From the NCBI GenBank assembly GCA_034401795.1, contig CM067374.1, positions 92,899,398-92,963,397 on the forward strand: 64,000 bases of DNA. Direction: 5' to 3'. Source of the stretch: Chaetoderma sp. LZ-2023a (taxonomy: Eukaryota > Mollusca > Caudofoveata > Chaetodermatida > Chaetodermatidae). Made by a program: the position numbers and the translations under genes. Numbering within the stretch: the first letter of the stretch is position 1; each line of letters begins with the position of its first letter. Positions 1 to 10,955 of the stretch are shown here, piece by piece. The notes below the pieces were generated by a model. The model saw only the letters and a list, made by a program, of their open reading frames with translations, had not been told where the DNA came from and did no database searches.

Positions 1-399
1 ACGCTTGATGGCAGCTTTGTCCTGCCCTTATGGTATAGAGGGCAAATTAAAGAGTGCCGGATCTGCCTAAGTACTGATCATTTGGCAACAGATTGTCCCA
101 ATCGAAACAAATGTTTGCTCTGTGGTTCAGTTGACCATTTCAAATGGCGCTGTCCAAAAAATCAAAACAAGCCCTCAGTATCAGGAGATAATCGCCCATT
201 AAAGGATGCAACTGAGTCAAATGCTTCTGGAGCAATCACTACGGAAGCTGTTGCTGTGGTTCATTCCACTGAAAATGCCACAAACAAATCATCAAATCCT
301 GTTAAAGTAACTACAGTTGATGAAATTCAAGTATTAGAGGAGGGTATAACCTTAAGCCAAGAAAATAATCAAAATGCAGTGGAGCCAAACGACTCCTGA
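1..399 (+). pseudogene. LINE ORF1-like protein, C-terminal part with two CCHC zinc knuckles
   Basis: The frame is open from base 1, so the protein continues from outside the window. Two zinc knuckles of the C-X2-C-X4-H-X4-C type are visible at residues 19-32 and 38-51 of the window translation (CRIC..H..C, CLLC..H..C). They are followed by a low-complexity Ser/Thr/Asn-rich tail. Tandem CCHC knuckles are typical of nucleic-acid-binding ORF1/gag proteins of LINEs. The frame ends where a 188-bp repeat begins at 391. A basic Lys/Arg/Ser-rich continuation can be read at about 605-765, and a LINE ORF2 tail follows, so this is one damaged element. A host CCHC protein is less likely given the neighbour. 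Confidence 0.75.
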
Positions 400-578
400 T
401 TAGTCACCATAAAGTATGCCGTTGGTCGAATGGAGTGTCGACGCTGCTTGCTTGCTGCTTCTATCTGCTGTGTACTTATATCTGCTGGTGACTACGGACG
501 AGGTTGCAATCACGAAGCCGCCGAGGACGACAACACGAAGACGATGATACATGGAGGTGGAAACACGGAAAATGGACA
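391..578. repeat. 188-bp repeat, copy 1 (copy 2 at 4049-4236)
   Basis: The two stretches have the same length and differ at only two positions that I could find, so they are about 99% identical. This copy interrupts the LINE ORF1 frame. I found no TIRs or poly-A tail on it. Confidence 0.85.
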
Positions 579-604
579 TTAGGCATTGGAACACTTTAGG
601 ATGC

Positions 605-765
605 ACGCCAAAGAACTGGAAAAATGCGTGTAAAAAACAAAAACACCTCTACCTTGTCTACCAGCAAACGCAAGGGACCTGGCATGGCGATTACTCCATC
701 GAAGGCTATGGGTCGGCCATCTGAGTTAAATGTGCAAAATAACAAGTACAGACCGGTGTTTATTA
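605..765 (+). pseudogene. basic LINE ORF1 remnant downstream of the 188-bp repeat
   Basis: One frame reads a Lys/Arg/Ser/Thr-rich stretch (KRKGPGMAITPSKAMGRP) that ends at a stop near 765, at the start of the zinc-finger ORF. It is likely the C-terminal part of the ORF1 that began upstream. Composition and position are the only evidence. Confidence 0.4.
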
Positions 766-1212
766 TGTAATACCGAGGAGGAAACAATAGACCATCTGTT
801 TACACAGTGTTGTATAGCTACAGGCTTTTGGGTATATATCAATATGCTCCTTGCTAAATTTGGAATCAAATATGTGAAATTAATGGCTGAAACAATTATG
901 TTCAAAGATTGCTCAACTATCGGACGAATCATTAATAGCAAGGAGAAAGAATTGTTAGTAACCCTGATATCTGTGGGAGTGTGGGCCATTTGGAAACATC
1001 GGTGTTCAGAGGTCAGAGATAAAACAGGAAACAACCACCAAAGAGCCATAGAAGCTATATTTCGATCATTGTTGATAAACTGCATTCATTGTGAATTTTA
1101 CAGGCTAGTGGAACATGGAAAAGAAAGTAGATTTAAAGATATATGGTGCAAAACTGGCCTAGTATCAATTGAACATGGATATCTAAAAATAGCAGAAGCA
1201 GAACTTGTATAA
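730..1212 (+). pseudogene. LINE ORF2 C-terminal zf-RVT region
   Basis: The 160-residue frame contains CLLCNTEEETIDHLFTQC near its N-terminus. This is the C-X2-C...H-X4-C zinc-finger pattern found after the reverse transcriptase in L1/Tx1-type LINEs, and it is followed by the usual FW and a Trp-rich stretch (VGVWAIWKH). The endonuclease and reverse transcriptase expected between ORF1 and this segment are missing, so the element is internally deleted. An A/T-rich 3' tail follows to about 1320. Confidence 0.7.
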
Positions 1213-2100
1213 GCTAGCACACTCGCTGCTTGTTGTATTTTGATATATGGTATTTTATTTTATTTAATTGAGTTAATTTTAAAATTTTAATGTCTTAGGA
1301 GATGATAATTTTGACGAATAACCTAACCTTGGGAATCGGTATATTTAAATATCAATTGAGCATCGCGTCAATATTCTGGAGGTGATCCGACTTTCGAGTT
1401 CATTAGGTTAACAGAGTATGACATCTTACATATATACAATTAACATCCTGTTGTAAATGTTTACTGTAGGTGTATTTGTTCCAGGGTAATTTACAAAAAC
1501 TTACAATGAAGTAAATTTAAAATGTGAACCCAGAGCGCCATCTATGTAGTCATAGTTTGTATACTTTTGCTTTGTGCATTTTACGACATAAAGGCTACTA
1601 CGCCTGTTCGGTATTTAAGAACCGGCCAACTGGCGTCAATGAGCGACCTTTTGTTACTTATGGACGAGTCACCTCGCCACTAGTTGGCGAGCTGCACTCG
1701 CCATTTGGTCCCAATACTATATGGTGTGCTACGTTAAACTACTAGCCTGCCGGTCATGAATCGGCTCAATGAGTAGCAGCAACTTACTGCTAATTATTGA
1801 TGAGTCACTTTACCACTTATTGGGTAACTATGCTCGCCATTTGGGCCTACACGGTGTGCAAATAGTAATGGCTTTGTTGAATTATATTATGTTATCAGCT
1901 CTTTATTGAGGTTTTTGTCTATGTAGTTATGCCATGGGTGTGGTATATGGTAATAGAGTATTTTAGCTTGCACTGTTTTGATATGTTAAGTTTATATTGT
2001 TATTCATATACTATTAATTAAGCCTGCTATTTCACCCGATTTTTTATGGGGGTTTGCAAGCCTTTTTTAAAGGAGTTCCTCCGTGAGGTGTGTCCGACTG
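1213..2100. other. non-coding; diverged ~150-bp tandem duplication near 1590-1870
   Basis: I see no gene. Two related blocks, about 1590-1735 and 1740-1880, share the phrases GAGTCAC, CTCGCCATTTGG and GGTGTGC in the same order, which suggests an old tandem duplication. Confidence 0.4.
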
Positions 2101-2127
2101 CGTCAGCGTCGGATTTTCAAAAAAAAG

Positions 2128-2176
2128 AAGTAGTAGTAGTAGGAGGAGGAGGGGGAGGAGGAGGAGGGTTGGGGCG

Positions 2177-2207
<31 letters not shown>

Positions 2208-2320
2208 GCTGGTGGTGCTGGTGGGGGTGGTGGTGGTGGTGGTGATGGGGTGGTGGTTGCGGTGGTGGTGGCGGTGGTGGTGGCTATGGTGGTGTTGATT
2301 GTGGAGGTGATGGTAGCCAG
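2128..2320. repeat. compound GGA/GTT/GGT triplet microsatellite
   Basis: Runs of GTA/GGA, (GTT)n and (GGT)n follow one another. Long frames on both strands here encode only Gly/Val/Cys or Pro/Thr/Gln homopolymers and are artefacts of the repeat. Confidence 0.9.
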
Positions 2321-2800
2321 CAACAGTAGTGTAAATATAAATGTGTTCATGTAGGTCTCCTCTTGCTGACTAGGATGCTATCAGCACACCACCCCCACCC
2401 ATCCCACCAACTTAAACCCACTCACCCCACCCCACTCCACGGTCTTACAGCTACAATGCATCTTGACTCAGCAGACCGATGCGAATAAAACATTAATTAC
2501 CACATCATATTCAACCATTATCTGCATCAGTCTCTTTTCAAAACGTGTGTTATTACCTACTCTACAGAATGTCTGCTGTATATATTGCAGGTAGTGTTGT
2601 TTAAAACTGTTGCTGTCAATATAACAATTGTTTACAACAAGATTATTTATCACACTATTTGAATGAAAGTCATTGCTGCCCATGATAGTCAAACTGTTTC
2701 CAAATTATTCAGCAAATTATTGAAAGGGTTAATATAGAATGTATTATGTCATACAAAATGTCAGCATATGCCGGTGCATGCAAATAAATATATGTGAGAA

Positions 2801-3018
2801 AACTAACTGGTCAAATCGGCTTCTGCAGTGGTCTTGAGAGATGTGCCTTTGCAGACTACTAGAAGAAGAATTTTTGTGAATCTACAGCTGAAATATCTGG
2901 CAGGATCCAGTCATTTCAGTAGAATATTCTGAAAAATAATCTGATCCTGGTCTGCAAATGGAAATTTTATATGGGAAAAGTACAATATTCTTGAAGAATC
3001 TGATGGTTAAGGTGTTAA
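2801..3018. mobile_element. family B TTAA foldback MITE, old diverged copy
   Basis: The text GGCTTCTGCAGTGGTCTTGA on the left and GGTCTGCAAATGGA on the right match the arms of the well-preserved copies at 28907 and 35385. It ends at TTAA 3015-3018. The centre has decayed. Confidence 0.6.
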
Positions 3019-3139
3019 ATGTTCGCGTAGCCGTTATTATGACTAATATATTATTCATTAATATGCGTGCAGTGATGTAAGATAATTTGTTTCCTCCGCT
3101 CCAGCAGATGACTTAAAATAAAGCATACTGTTGAATATT

Positions 3140-3240
3140 GCATGTCTATAGAAGACTATTTTTGAAAGGCTGCCACTGGAATGACTGGCTCGCTCACACA
3201 GCCAACCATGGCCTGTAAATGGACATTCCTCATAACCACT
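3140..3240. mobile_element. family B foldback MITE, partial arm
   Basis: A short block contains GAAGACTATTTTTGAAA and GGAATGACTGGCTCG, the core of the family B arm, then CTGTAAATGGACATTCC. No complete partner arm is present. Confidence 0.5.
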
Positions 3241-4048
3241 ACAGATGACGTTTTTTGCCGCCTGGAGTATGAAGGACTGGCACAAGAGGGATTAACATTC
3301 CCGTCATTATCAGTACGTGTCCAGCATGAAAGCATGAAAGAGCTGTTTATGATGGTTCTGTTATGCGTCCTTTTGGCTAGTCTTATAGGTCGATATATGT
3401 ATATAATTTTGTCAAAATAGATTTCTCGCATTTTGATATATAATTTGGAATGTATTTTGCTGTTCTGTGTTAAATCGTTGGCAACAGAATAGAAAGTGAT
3501 TATCATCGTCAACTGCATTACATCTATCACATAGTCTCATCTCGATCTATTCCTATCGATCGTGAGGGTGTAGTGCGGATCGATTAGGCGGCGTGTCGGA
3601 ACACCTCCCTGTACGGTCCTATGGGCCGGCGTACATAGCCTATAAGAGTCAGAACGTGAAAACTGAGTCCGTAAAAGTGCACGTTGGGCATGCGCGTCAA
3701 TGCTAGATAGCATGCCTATGCTGCATAAGACAGTTGAGGGTATGGCATCTTTTATGTATATAATCGCCCGTATTCTCAAATTGTTAATACGAGGCCCATT
3801 TTGGGATGAATCATAACCATGATTCGCGCGGAAACACGGATACACTTACAGAATAAAAAATCCGACAAGAAATGGCTGAGATATCATTTAATTAAAATCC
3901 AAGCCAATTAATGCTGGTGTAGGGCGATCATTGTGCATGCTCCATCAGGCTGAGAGGTGAAGGTCGCTATGACGTCAGTGTCATGCGCTTTCAGCCTGAT
4001 ATTCCTTCAACATAGGCGTGCACTCATTTGTTGCACACCACCCATGGC
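3241..4048. other. no gene seen
   Basis: Frames are short and lack recognisable domains. I see no repeat other than short AT-rich stretches. Confidence 0.4.
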
Positions 4049-4236
4049 GACTCCTGATTAGTCACCATAAAGTATGCCGTTGGTCGAATGGAGTGTCGAC
4101 GCTGCTTGCTTGCTGCTTCCATCTGCTGTGTACTTATATCTGCTGGTGCCTACGGACGAGGTTGCAATCACGAAGCCGCCGAGGACGACAACACGAAGAC
4201 GATGATACATGGAGGTGGAAACACGGAAAATGGACA
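4049..4236. repeat. 188-bp repeat, copy 2 (copy 1 at 391-578)
   Basis: It is nearly identical to 391-578. Sequence on either side is unrelated to the flanks of copy 1, so 188 bp is probably the true unit length. Confidence 0.85.
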
Positions 4237-4800
4237 CGGAGGTCGTGATTGGCATTGCTTTGCTTTGATGTAGATGCTGTCGCTCTCTCCGCTCTTCTCT
4301 CGCCATCGCTAGATGAACATTTTGGCATAAGTATGAAAGGATTTTAAGTGACTCGACGACGTGACTTAAACCCATTTAACTCCCAAATAGTGCCACGTGC
4401 ATTCAACTTATTATTTTTAATGGCAACAGATTATAATTCTAAGTTAAATTTGGATATTTAGTTTACAAACACTGGATTTTAAGTGTAATTTTGCCCGTTT
4501 CTTGTTTATTTAATCACAGGCCATTATGTTAATTTGTTTCTTCTTAGTTGATATTATTATCATTCAGTTTCATCATAATATTCTTTATTTAAATTTGTCC
4601 TGATTTCCGTTTTGAGATTTTATTTAACAGACTGCCCTCCACCTCCATCCCACCTCCATGAGAAATAAAGTAATTCCCCCTCCCACCCCCTCCTCAACTC
4701 AGCATACAACATAGACACCTGCCAACAACAATTCATTAGGAAACATCAGGCAACACACTCCCAGCAACAACTTAATTTTTCGACTTTTTTCAGTTTTAAC
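4237..4800. other. AT-rich non-coding, no gene seen
   Basis: No frame of note. It is AT-rich with a C-rich patch near 4630-4690. Confidence 0.4.
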
Positions 4801-6200
4801 GCTTGTTTATAGCAACCCTTCGGGGAAGCATCGCAACCCTTCGGGGAAGCACCTCGCAGAGTGAGTCATGGCCCAATATACCAACTAAACCTAAACCTAA
4901 ACACGATTCCTCAGTTGGGACGAGGGGACGGTGCGATGCGGTAACATTATCCGGAGACAGTTCTAACCAGGTACTGTGCAGCGCAGCTGTTCTGGCAATC
5001 TGCGCCAGGACAATTCAATAAAGTTCTTGTATCCGCGATCGTGAGCCAGCCTTGTCAAGCGCCGTACACATATTTTGGAAGCCCCTCAATAATAAACTAA
5101 TAGAAGGTTCTCCCAAACCGACCCTGCGGATCCCATAGGCGCACCAACGTCTTTCTGGTTGCGCAGTGACAGAAACTACACGATACCTTCAGCAGTTCAG
5201 GAAACAATACATCCTAAATTAAACAGTGGGCCATCCTGCCCATTATGAACTATCTCGCCAATTCTTGCCTGTATCATGCCTAAACCAGTGATCCTAAGCT
5301 AAGCACGCTCCCAGTGCCTTATCTAGTGCAGTCTGCTGCACCATACTGTATGCCGTTTCACCGCTGAACATTGCAACCGGCGCCAGTTGAGCAGCGGCGC
5401 CGCTCGTCTTTCTCCGTATTAAATCTACGAACACTTGTGCCGAACTCTTGTGCCTTGCAACTATATAGCTGATACGTGTGGTCTCTTCTACACCGTCATA
5501 CAGCTGTCTCATTTCGTCTCATCAATGACTGGCTGATTATTTACTGTGATATATAATTATCCTAAATTGTACTTGTTATAGCCTGCACGGTCTTGTTCAT
5601 TTACATAAATGCGCCGATGACTAGCAGGCGCAGCTAATTTCTCATTAATTATAAATGCGCTGATAACTAACAGGCGCCGAGTTAAGTTCTTTTAATTATA
5701 ACACACCGATGACTAAAAGGCGATCTTAGTTATTATATTTTATTATATGCGCAATGATTACATATAGGCGCATTAAGGTCAGCTAGACCTTTTTAATTGT
5801 ACTATATAAATTGTACTACAGCGAGTGCCGTTTCTGGGCTATGCTTTCTATTCTCTTCAGTTAGTTAGTTCTAAATAAATATTACACTCGCTTAAACTTA
5901 CACTACAGAACTTCAAGTAGTACACCACAGCTAAACTTGTTCTAAACGGCAACACTTTTTCACTAAGAACCGTTCTTGTGCCTGTACCAATAGACACGAG
6001 ATACAGCAAAAAATCTTACCTAAACATTTGTTCAGATATTTCAGTTAGGTCATTGCAGCAGTCAAAGTAAATTGCAAACACAGTGTACTGTTTATTGTAA
6101 AGCTCGCTTTCCGGTGCCACATCCAGTAACCGTGGATCACCACTAAAAGAGTCTATGCAGGCTAAGAGTCTAGAAAGACCATTTAATAACTAAAAGCAGC
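4800..6200. mobile_element. LTR-retroelement-like non-coding sequence (tentative)
   Basis: The stretch has a direct repeat CAACCCTTCGGGGAAGCA at about 4815-4850, a TATA-like ACTATATAAATTG near 5804 and an AATAAA near 5874, after a block of 46-bp tandem repeats. This resembles the promoter and polyadenylation layout of an LTR. I found no matching second LTR, primer-binding site or pol protein, so the call is weak. Confidence 0.25.
5609..5794. repeat. 46-bp tandem repeat, four units
   Basis: Units begin at 5611, 5657, 5703 and 5749, exactly 46 bp apart. Each carries GCGC-like ends around a CGATGACTA-like core, so each unit can fold as a small hairpin. AT-rich spacers separate the cores. Confidence 0.8.
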
Positions 6201-7302
6201 AATCTGTGTCTAAGTCAATACTCCGGCCAATCTGGTCATTACATTGAATTGCTAACTCCTCCCACCAGTTAGATCAGATCCGACCCTTGAAATCGCATAG
6301 GTTTCTCGACGGCTAGAATCCAAATGGTGACGTTTCATACACCCACAGTACCTTCATTTACATAGTCTTATAGTCTTAATATAGTCTTAAGCCAAAGTAG
6401 GAATTCACTGTGCAAACAAAATTATTGTAGGAACAGAGTGGCAGTGAATCATGAGCATTTACATAACCCTAACAGAGTTAAACCTTGGCTCCAGGGACCG
6501 AGCCGTATACGGCTCGTTCTCGACTCTCTGATGGCAGCAGAAGATGCTAGTAGCAGACTAACACTACAGTGACTGGAAGGGGTTAGTGGGCCATCCCACG
6601 CCTTCAAGGAAGGTCACCATAGTCTGCCATCAGCTTCTTCGGCCCCGTCCTAACTAGATAGGGTACTTACTTAAATGATTCTCTGCTGTCCCATATTTTT
6701 GTCTTGTTATTTGTGGTTTTGCAGACACTTAGTTAGAAGTCGCCCATCGGCTTCAGTGCCAGCCACCCTGGCAACATATACGCGCAGTCTGCTTGATGCA
6801 GGTATTCAATGAGTCAAACACGAGACGGGGCCTCGAACAAATGCGCCAGGAAGGTGAACCTTGTTTAAACTAAGTAGGCGTAGGTCGTTTGAGGCATAAA
6901 TCCTTCTGTATTTGGACATAAAAATAGCTGTCAGTCTAGCTCCCTAGAAAGACCGCTAAACTAACGTGGCAGCTACTAAATCTTACAGTTTCGGCTGGAC
7001 CAAGTTCTGTTGAAATCGGCCCACCGTTCCTAAACACGTAAAACAGCGCACATCCCTTAACCCAAATACAACACGCATATATAATTCAACACATCGCTTT
7101 GCTTTGAATAAGAGATGGGTAATACCAATTCTCTTCCTCCGCTGTAACGTAGGGGCAATTATCCTGTGACGGAGGCCCGCGCGAGGCACTTTCCTCTCGC
7201 CAAACCAATTTATTGGCCCGATTGAGGCTACATTAGTTTATATTAAGCTAAGTATATACATATACGTCAGGCTGCACATGGCTTAACCCCCACTAGGTTA
7301 CC
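6201..7302. other. no gene recognised
   Basis: No frame with a known domain. A short perfect palindrome, GAGCCGTATACGGCTC, lies near 6500. Confidence 0.35.
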
Positions 7303-7303
7303 T

Positions 7304-7381
<78 letters not shown>
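7303..7381. repeat. (TA)n microsatellite
   Basis: About 75 bp of uninterrupted TA dinucleotides. Confidence 0.97.
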
Positions 7382-7386
<5 letters not shown>

Positions 7387-8117
7387 TAAGTTAGGTATCT
7401 TTGGCGAGATTACCATACACGTCGCAGCGACGCCACTTACATTTAAAAGGGTACGTCACCTAACTGACAGCTCGTCCCTTTCTCATTTCTTTTAATAAGC
7501 CAGTCCACGACTCGCTGAGCTCTACCTATACAATCTAACAGGTGCAAAACTAAACTGAATATGCATTGCCATACAGGTTGCACAAACAGCTGGGATAACA
7601 CTGTGGTACTGGGCATAGGCGGGAATGCTCGTTCGGTCCCACTGGAATGTAATTTTTGCTCCAGTCCTAGAGGCTGATTTTTGTATGCACCAGTCACTCT
7701 CAGTCTCCCTTCGCAATCCCCGAGACTAGCTAACCTGCATCATTGGGTCGGCACATACCGATGGTACGAGTCAGATACTGAGGAGGAACAGACGAGATGG
7801 CGAGGCGTCGGAGCTACAAGACGATGTGAGTTGCCATATGATTACAGATTGTGAGGTGATGTATTTGAGGCTCCGCTCCATGGAGGATATATGGGTGGAA
7901 CGTGGTGTGGTGGGGATCGAGGTTGGCAAATAAGGCATATCAATAAGACATTGTGCATTATAGCAGCACTGTTATTGGAACACTTCATTGTTGCTTGCAG
8001 CTATATTTACAATTTATTTTTAAGCTCCATAGTATACAATAATTATTATATTCAGTCAGGGTTTTCTGGAGATCTTCCTTTGGCTACAGAAGAAGCGAAT
8101 CTGTGATTATTACTCAC
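7382..8117. other. putative first-intron region of the ependymin-like gene; no confirmed exon
   Basis: On the - strand this lies downstream of the exon at 8118-8267. A - strand frame at 7522-7716 ends at a possible donor (TATAG|GTAGAG), but I cannot align it convincingly with the family. Confidence 0.3.
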
Positions 8118-8267
8118 TCGTTCTTGGCTTGCTTGCCCAGTGCATTTGTTGTGCTGTGCAAAAACCCATGACCAGGTTCCTTCAAAACTTGGCGTGCAAC
8201 AAGGCAACTGCCCATTGGCAAACACCCCGCATGCGATGGCAATGACAATAAGTTTCAACATGGTCAT
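8118..8267 (-). CDS. ependymin-related secreted protein, first coding exon
   Basis: The exon reads 50 codons from an ATG at 8267 (a second ATG lies two codons on) to a strong donor, ACGA|GTGAGT, at phase 0. Residues 1-19 (MTMLKLIVIAIACGVFANG) form a clear signal peptide. The mature protein would start QLPCCTPSFEG, matching the Cys-Cys-Thr-Pro opening of ependymin-related proteins (MERP/EPDR), secreted glycoproteins with a lipid-binding-like fold. A further Cys is at residue 42. The next exon should continue with the family's Tyr-Asp region in phase 0; I did not find it. A Tc1 element lies about 500 bp upstream. The start is chosen for the signal peptide; an ATG further upstream in frame would bury it. 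Assignment rests on one short exon. Confidence 0.6.
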
Positions 8268-8761
8268 ATTTGCGATGTTTGCTGAAGCCAGGTGGTTTAT
8301 GCACCGAACCAGTCCAAGAGTCGCCCATATAATATGTCCACACACCTGACACGTGTAATTAGGTTATGCACGACAATTCCAGACAATCGCGGTATCTTGA
8401 CCCAGGTAGATTAAGACCAACATGGATGTGCTCGATATAACTGATAAAACCATTAACCCGATCGTGATTTCAGGCATGTAATGAATCATAGGATTGCAGG
8501 GCATAAACAAACGGGTGCACGTGGTCGCGGTTATAGCAGGATACATAGGCCTATACTGCTAGCTTATATACACACGTTTATATTACAACTGAAATCTATA
8601 CCACCAAGATAATGCACACATGATTCATTGCTTCTGATGAAGGCTATGCACTTGACGAAAAGTTAATCTACAGTTTAATTGTCATTGAGTGTTTGACCGG
8701 ATATATATTGCTGTCGAATTGAGCTAAGCACGTCAAAGTGTACCCGGTAGTACATTATATA
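8268..8761. other. upstream region of the ependymin-like exon
   Basis: This is non-coding sequence between the - strand exon and the Tc1 element. Any promoter of the exon would lie here, but no clear core element is visible. Confidence 0.3.
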
Positions 8762-10421
8762 TACACCTGTGCAAAAGTTAAGCACCAGCAAAAACAATAG
8801 AACGTAGAAACATGATGGTACAACTAGGCTGCCATACTTTTTGTCCCCGCGTTAGCTGACATAATTCCAAGTACGAAATGCACATGCATGCATGACTTCA
8901 CGCCGCTTGATGACCGTGCGTGACGGGAAACAGCACACGTGTTCAGTTATGTAAAAGTCCAGTTTGAGGTGTAGAACATTACATACAGATTTAGGCGACA
9001 AGATTAGGAATTTTGTGTTCATGGCCGTGGTTTATTTGTACAGAGAGAATTAGCTCTTGATTGTGAACCGCTATGGCAAGACGAAGGTTAAGTGATCGTG
9101 TGAAATGGCAAATCATAGGCATGCATACCACTGGTATGTCATGCAGAGAGATTGGCAGACAGCTGAACATTAACCATACTGTAATCAGTCGTTTGATTGC
9201 AAAACATGGGCAAACTAACGAGGTGAAGGACAGGCCTAGATCTGGAAGACCGAAGAAGACTACTGCCCGTGATGATCGAGCCCTAGTACGCCTTGTTAGG
9301 AGATCTCCATTCACCAACAGCAGAGTGCTCAGCCAGCAATGGGAAACGCGCAATAGAGTGTCAATGTCTACTGTCAAAAGGAGACTGTATGCTGCTGGCA
9401 TGAAAGCTAGGAGACCTGTCAGACGTCCTCTCCTCACTGCACACCACAAAGAGGAGCGCTGAGGTGGTGCAACGAAAGAAGACACTGGAACATGAGATCC
9501 TGGAGACGGGTACACTGGTCTGATGAAAGTCTGTTCCTGCTTCATGCCACAGATGGTCGAACTCGTGTATGGAGGTCCAGACGCACGGCGTACGACCAAC
9601 GTAACGTCATGGAAGAAGTTCCATTTGGTGGAGGTTCCGTTATGATATGGGGGTGCATCTCATTTGATTGTAAGCTGGATCTGTTGACTGTACCTGGAAC
9701 ACTAAATGGACAAAGATATCAAGATTCCATACTGGATAGAGTTGTGGTCCCTCATTTTGTAAATCATGCACCTGGAACCCACCCTATATTCATGGATGAC
9801 AACGCCCGACCACATCGTGCTAGAGCTGTGCATGAATACCTCCGCCAGAATGCCATCGAAACCCTACCATGGCCAGCAAGGAGCCCTGACATGAACCCTA
9901 TTGAGCATATCTGGGACATTCTGGGAAACATGGTGAGAAGGAGGGATCCTCCTGTGCAGAACCTACAGGAATTAACAGACGCACTCCATCTTGAATGGCA
10001 ACGAATACCACAATGGCGTATCAGTCGGTTGGTGACCAGCATGAGACGTCGTGTCCAGGCCGTCATCCAGGCACAAGGTGGATATACCCAGTATTAATAA
10101 TGACAGTCTCAAACTCGTGCACAGATGTTAAACTTCGTTTTCAGACACCATTAATGACAATCTAGCCACGTGTGTCAACTGTAGGGCAATAGTTGTCAGT
10201 TGTGTCAACGTAACCATATTCAGGCCTCGTTTTCAAGTTCAATCAAAAACATACAGTGTTTCCCCACCATCATAATCAGCATTCCTCTAGTTGCATTATT
10301 ACCTCTTGCACTAAGATGGATGGGTACATAAATGTGTATGCTATTGCTTTCTTCATAGCACATGAATATACCCTCGCATGTGCGTAAAAATAGGGTGGTG
10401 CTTAACTTTTGCACAGGTGTA
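8762..10421 (+). mobile_element. Tc1/mariner transposon (Tc1 clade), near-complete
   Basis: Inverted terminal repeats starting CACCTGTGCAAAAG are seen at 8764 and, reversed, ending at 10419. Each is flanked by TA, the Tc1 target-site duplication. The TIRs match over about 24 bases. The element is about 1.66 kb and carries one transposase gene at 9073-10097. It lies between the ependymin-like exon and non-coding DNA. Good preservation of the TIRs and the reading frame suggests a fairly recent insertion. Confidence 0.93.
9073..10097 (+). pseudogene. Tc1 transposase, DD34E, one frameshift
   Basis: The enzyme would cut and paste the element. The N-terminal frame (9073-9462) has the paired-like helix-turn-helix (GMSCREIGRQLNINHTVISR) and the GRPKK linker motif. 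The second frame (9492-10097) supplies the catalytic domain: the first Asp in WSDES, the second in MDDNARPH and the Glu in NPIEHIWD, with 34 residues between the second Asp and the Glu, as in Tc1. The two frames are joined by sequence that reads through if one base is added near 9460, so a single deletion is the only lesion I see. About 340 residues is the normal size. It is probably non-autonomous now. Confidence 0.92.
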
Positions 10422-10692
10422 TATGTCAAAGTTCGGATACCCAATCCGATTACTCCAATTATGCTGATTGGATATCCGAGCGCTGAAGGTACGGTATCAT
10501 GTGGCACACAATTATCCGACTCGAGAACTCCTGCATCACGCCAGAGTAAATGTGCTCGCATGTGTAGACAGTTAAACCAAGATGGCGTCTTCTTATGATA
10601 GAGTGAATGTTATTGTCACAACGATATCATCTTCTACATCCATATCGCCATGTACAGTATGCATGAGGAGACATTTAATTGGATTGCAGGCT
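10422..10692. other. no gene seen
   Basis: Short non-coding gap between the Tc1 element and a family A MITE arm. Confidence 0.3.
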
Positions 10693-10793
10693 ATATCAAG
10701 TCATTCATGACGTCATGATTATGACGTCATGCTACACGTCACTTAGTTGGTTATGACGTCATATGATCGATGGATAAACATGGAAAGGTCCAT
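10693..10793. mobile_element. family A MITE, CRE-bearing arm only
   Basis: It contains three TGACGTCA palindromes and ends with GGAAAGGTCCAT, the family A terminal repeat. The central palindrome and other arm are missing. Confidence 0.75.
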
Positions 10794-10856
10794 TGACGCC
10801 ATCGTCAGTATTTTTGGCATGACATAGGCCCTACTAGACATAAATCAAGGTTAATC

Positions 10857-10955
10857 ATTTGATGCCAAAGCCGGCCTCTGCAGTGTTCTGAGAACTATCA
10901 CTCTTTGCCAAGAGCAGACATTTACTATTGCAGGGAGACCGGCTTGTCATGATTT
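10857..10955. mobile_element. family B foldback, decayed fragment
   Basis: AAGCCGGCCTCTGCAGTG matches the start of family B arms. The rest is diverged. Confidence 0.4.

Noticed and set aside
2046-2354. 102-residue Gly/Val/Cys frame and its antisense Thr/Pro/Gln frame
   Set aside because: Both are translations of a triplet microsatellite.
7522-7716. - strand frame as a later exon of the ependymin-like gene
   Set aside because: Position and a possible donor fit, but the residues do not align with the family well enough.
8991-9599. 202-residue - strand frame
   Set aside because: It is the antisense of the Tc1 transposase and has no domain of its own.
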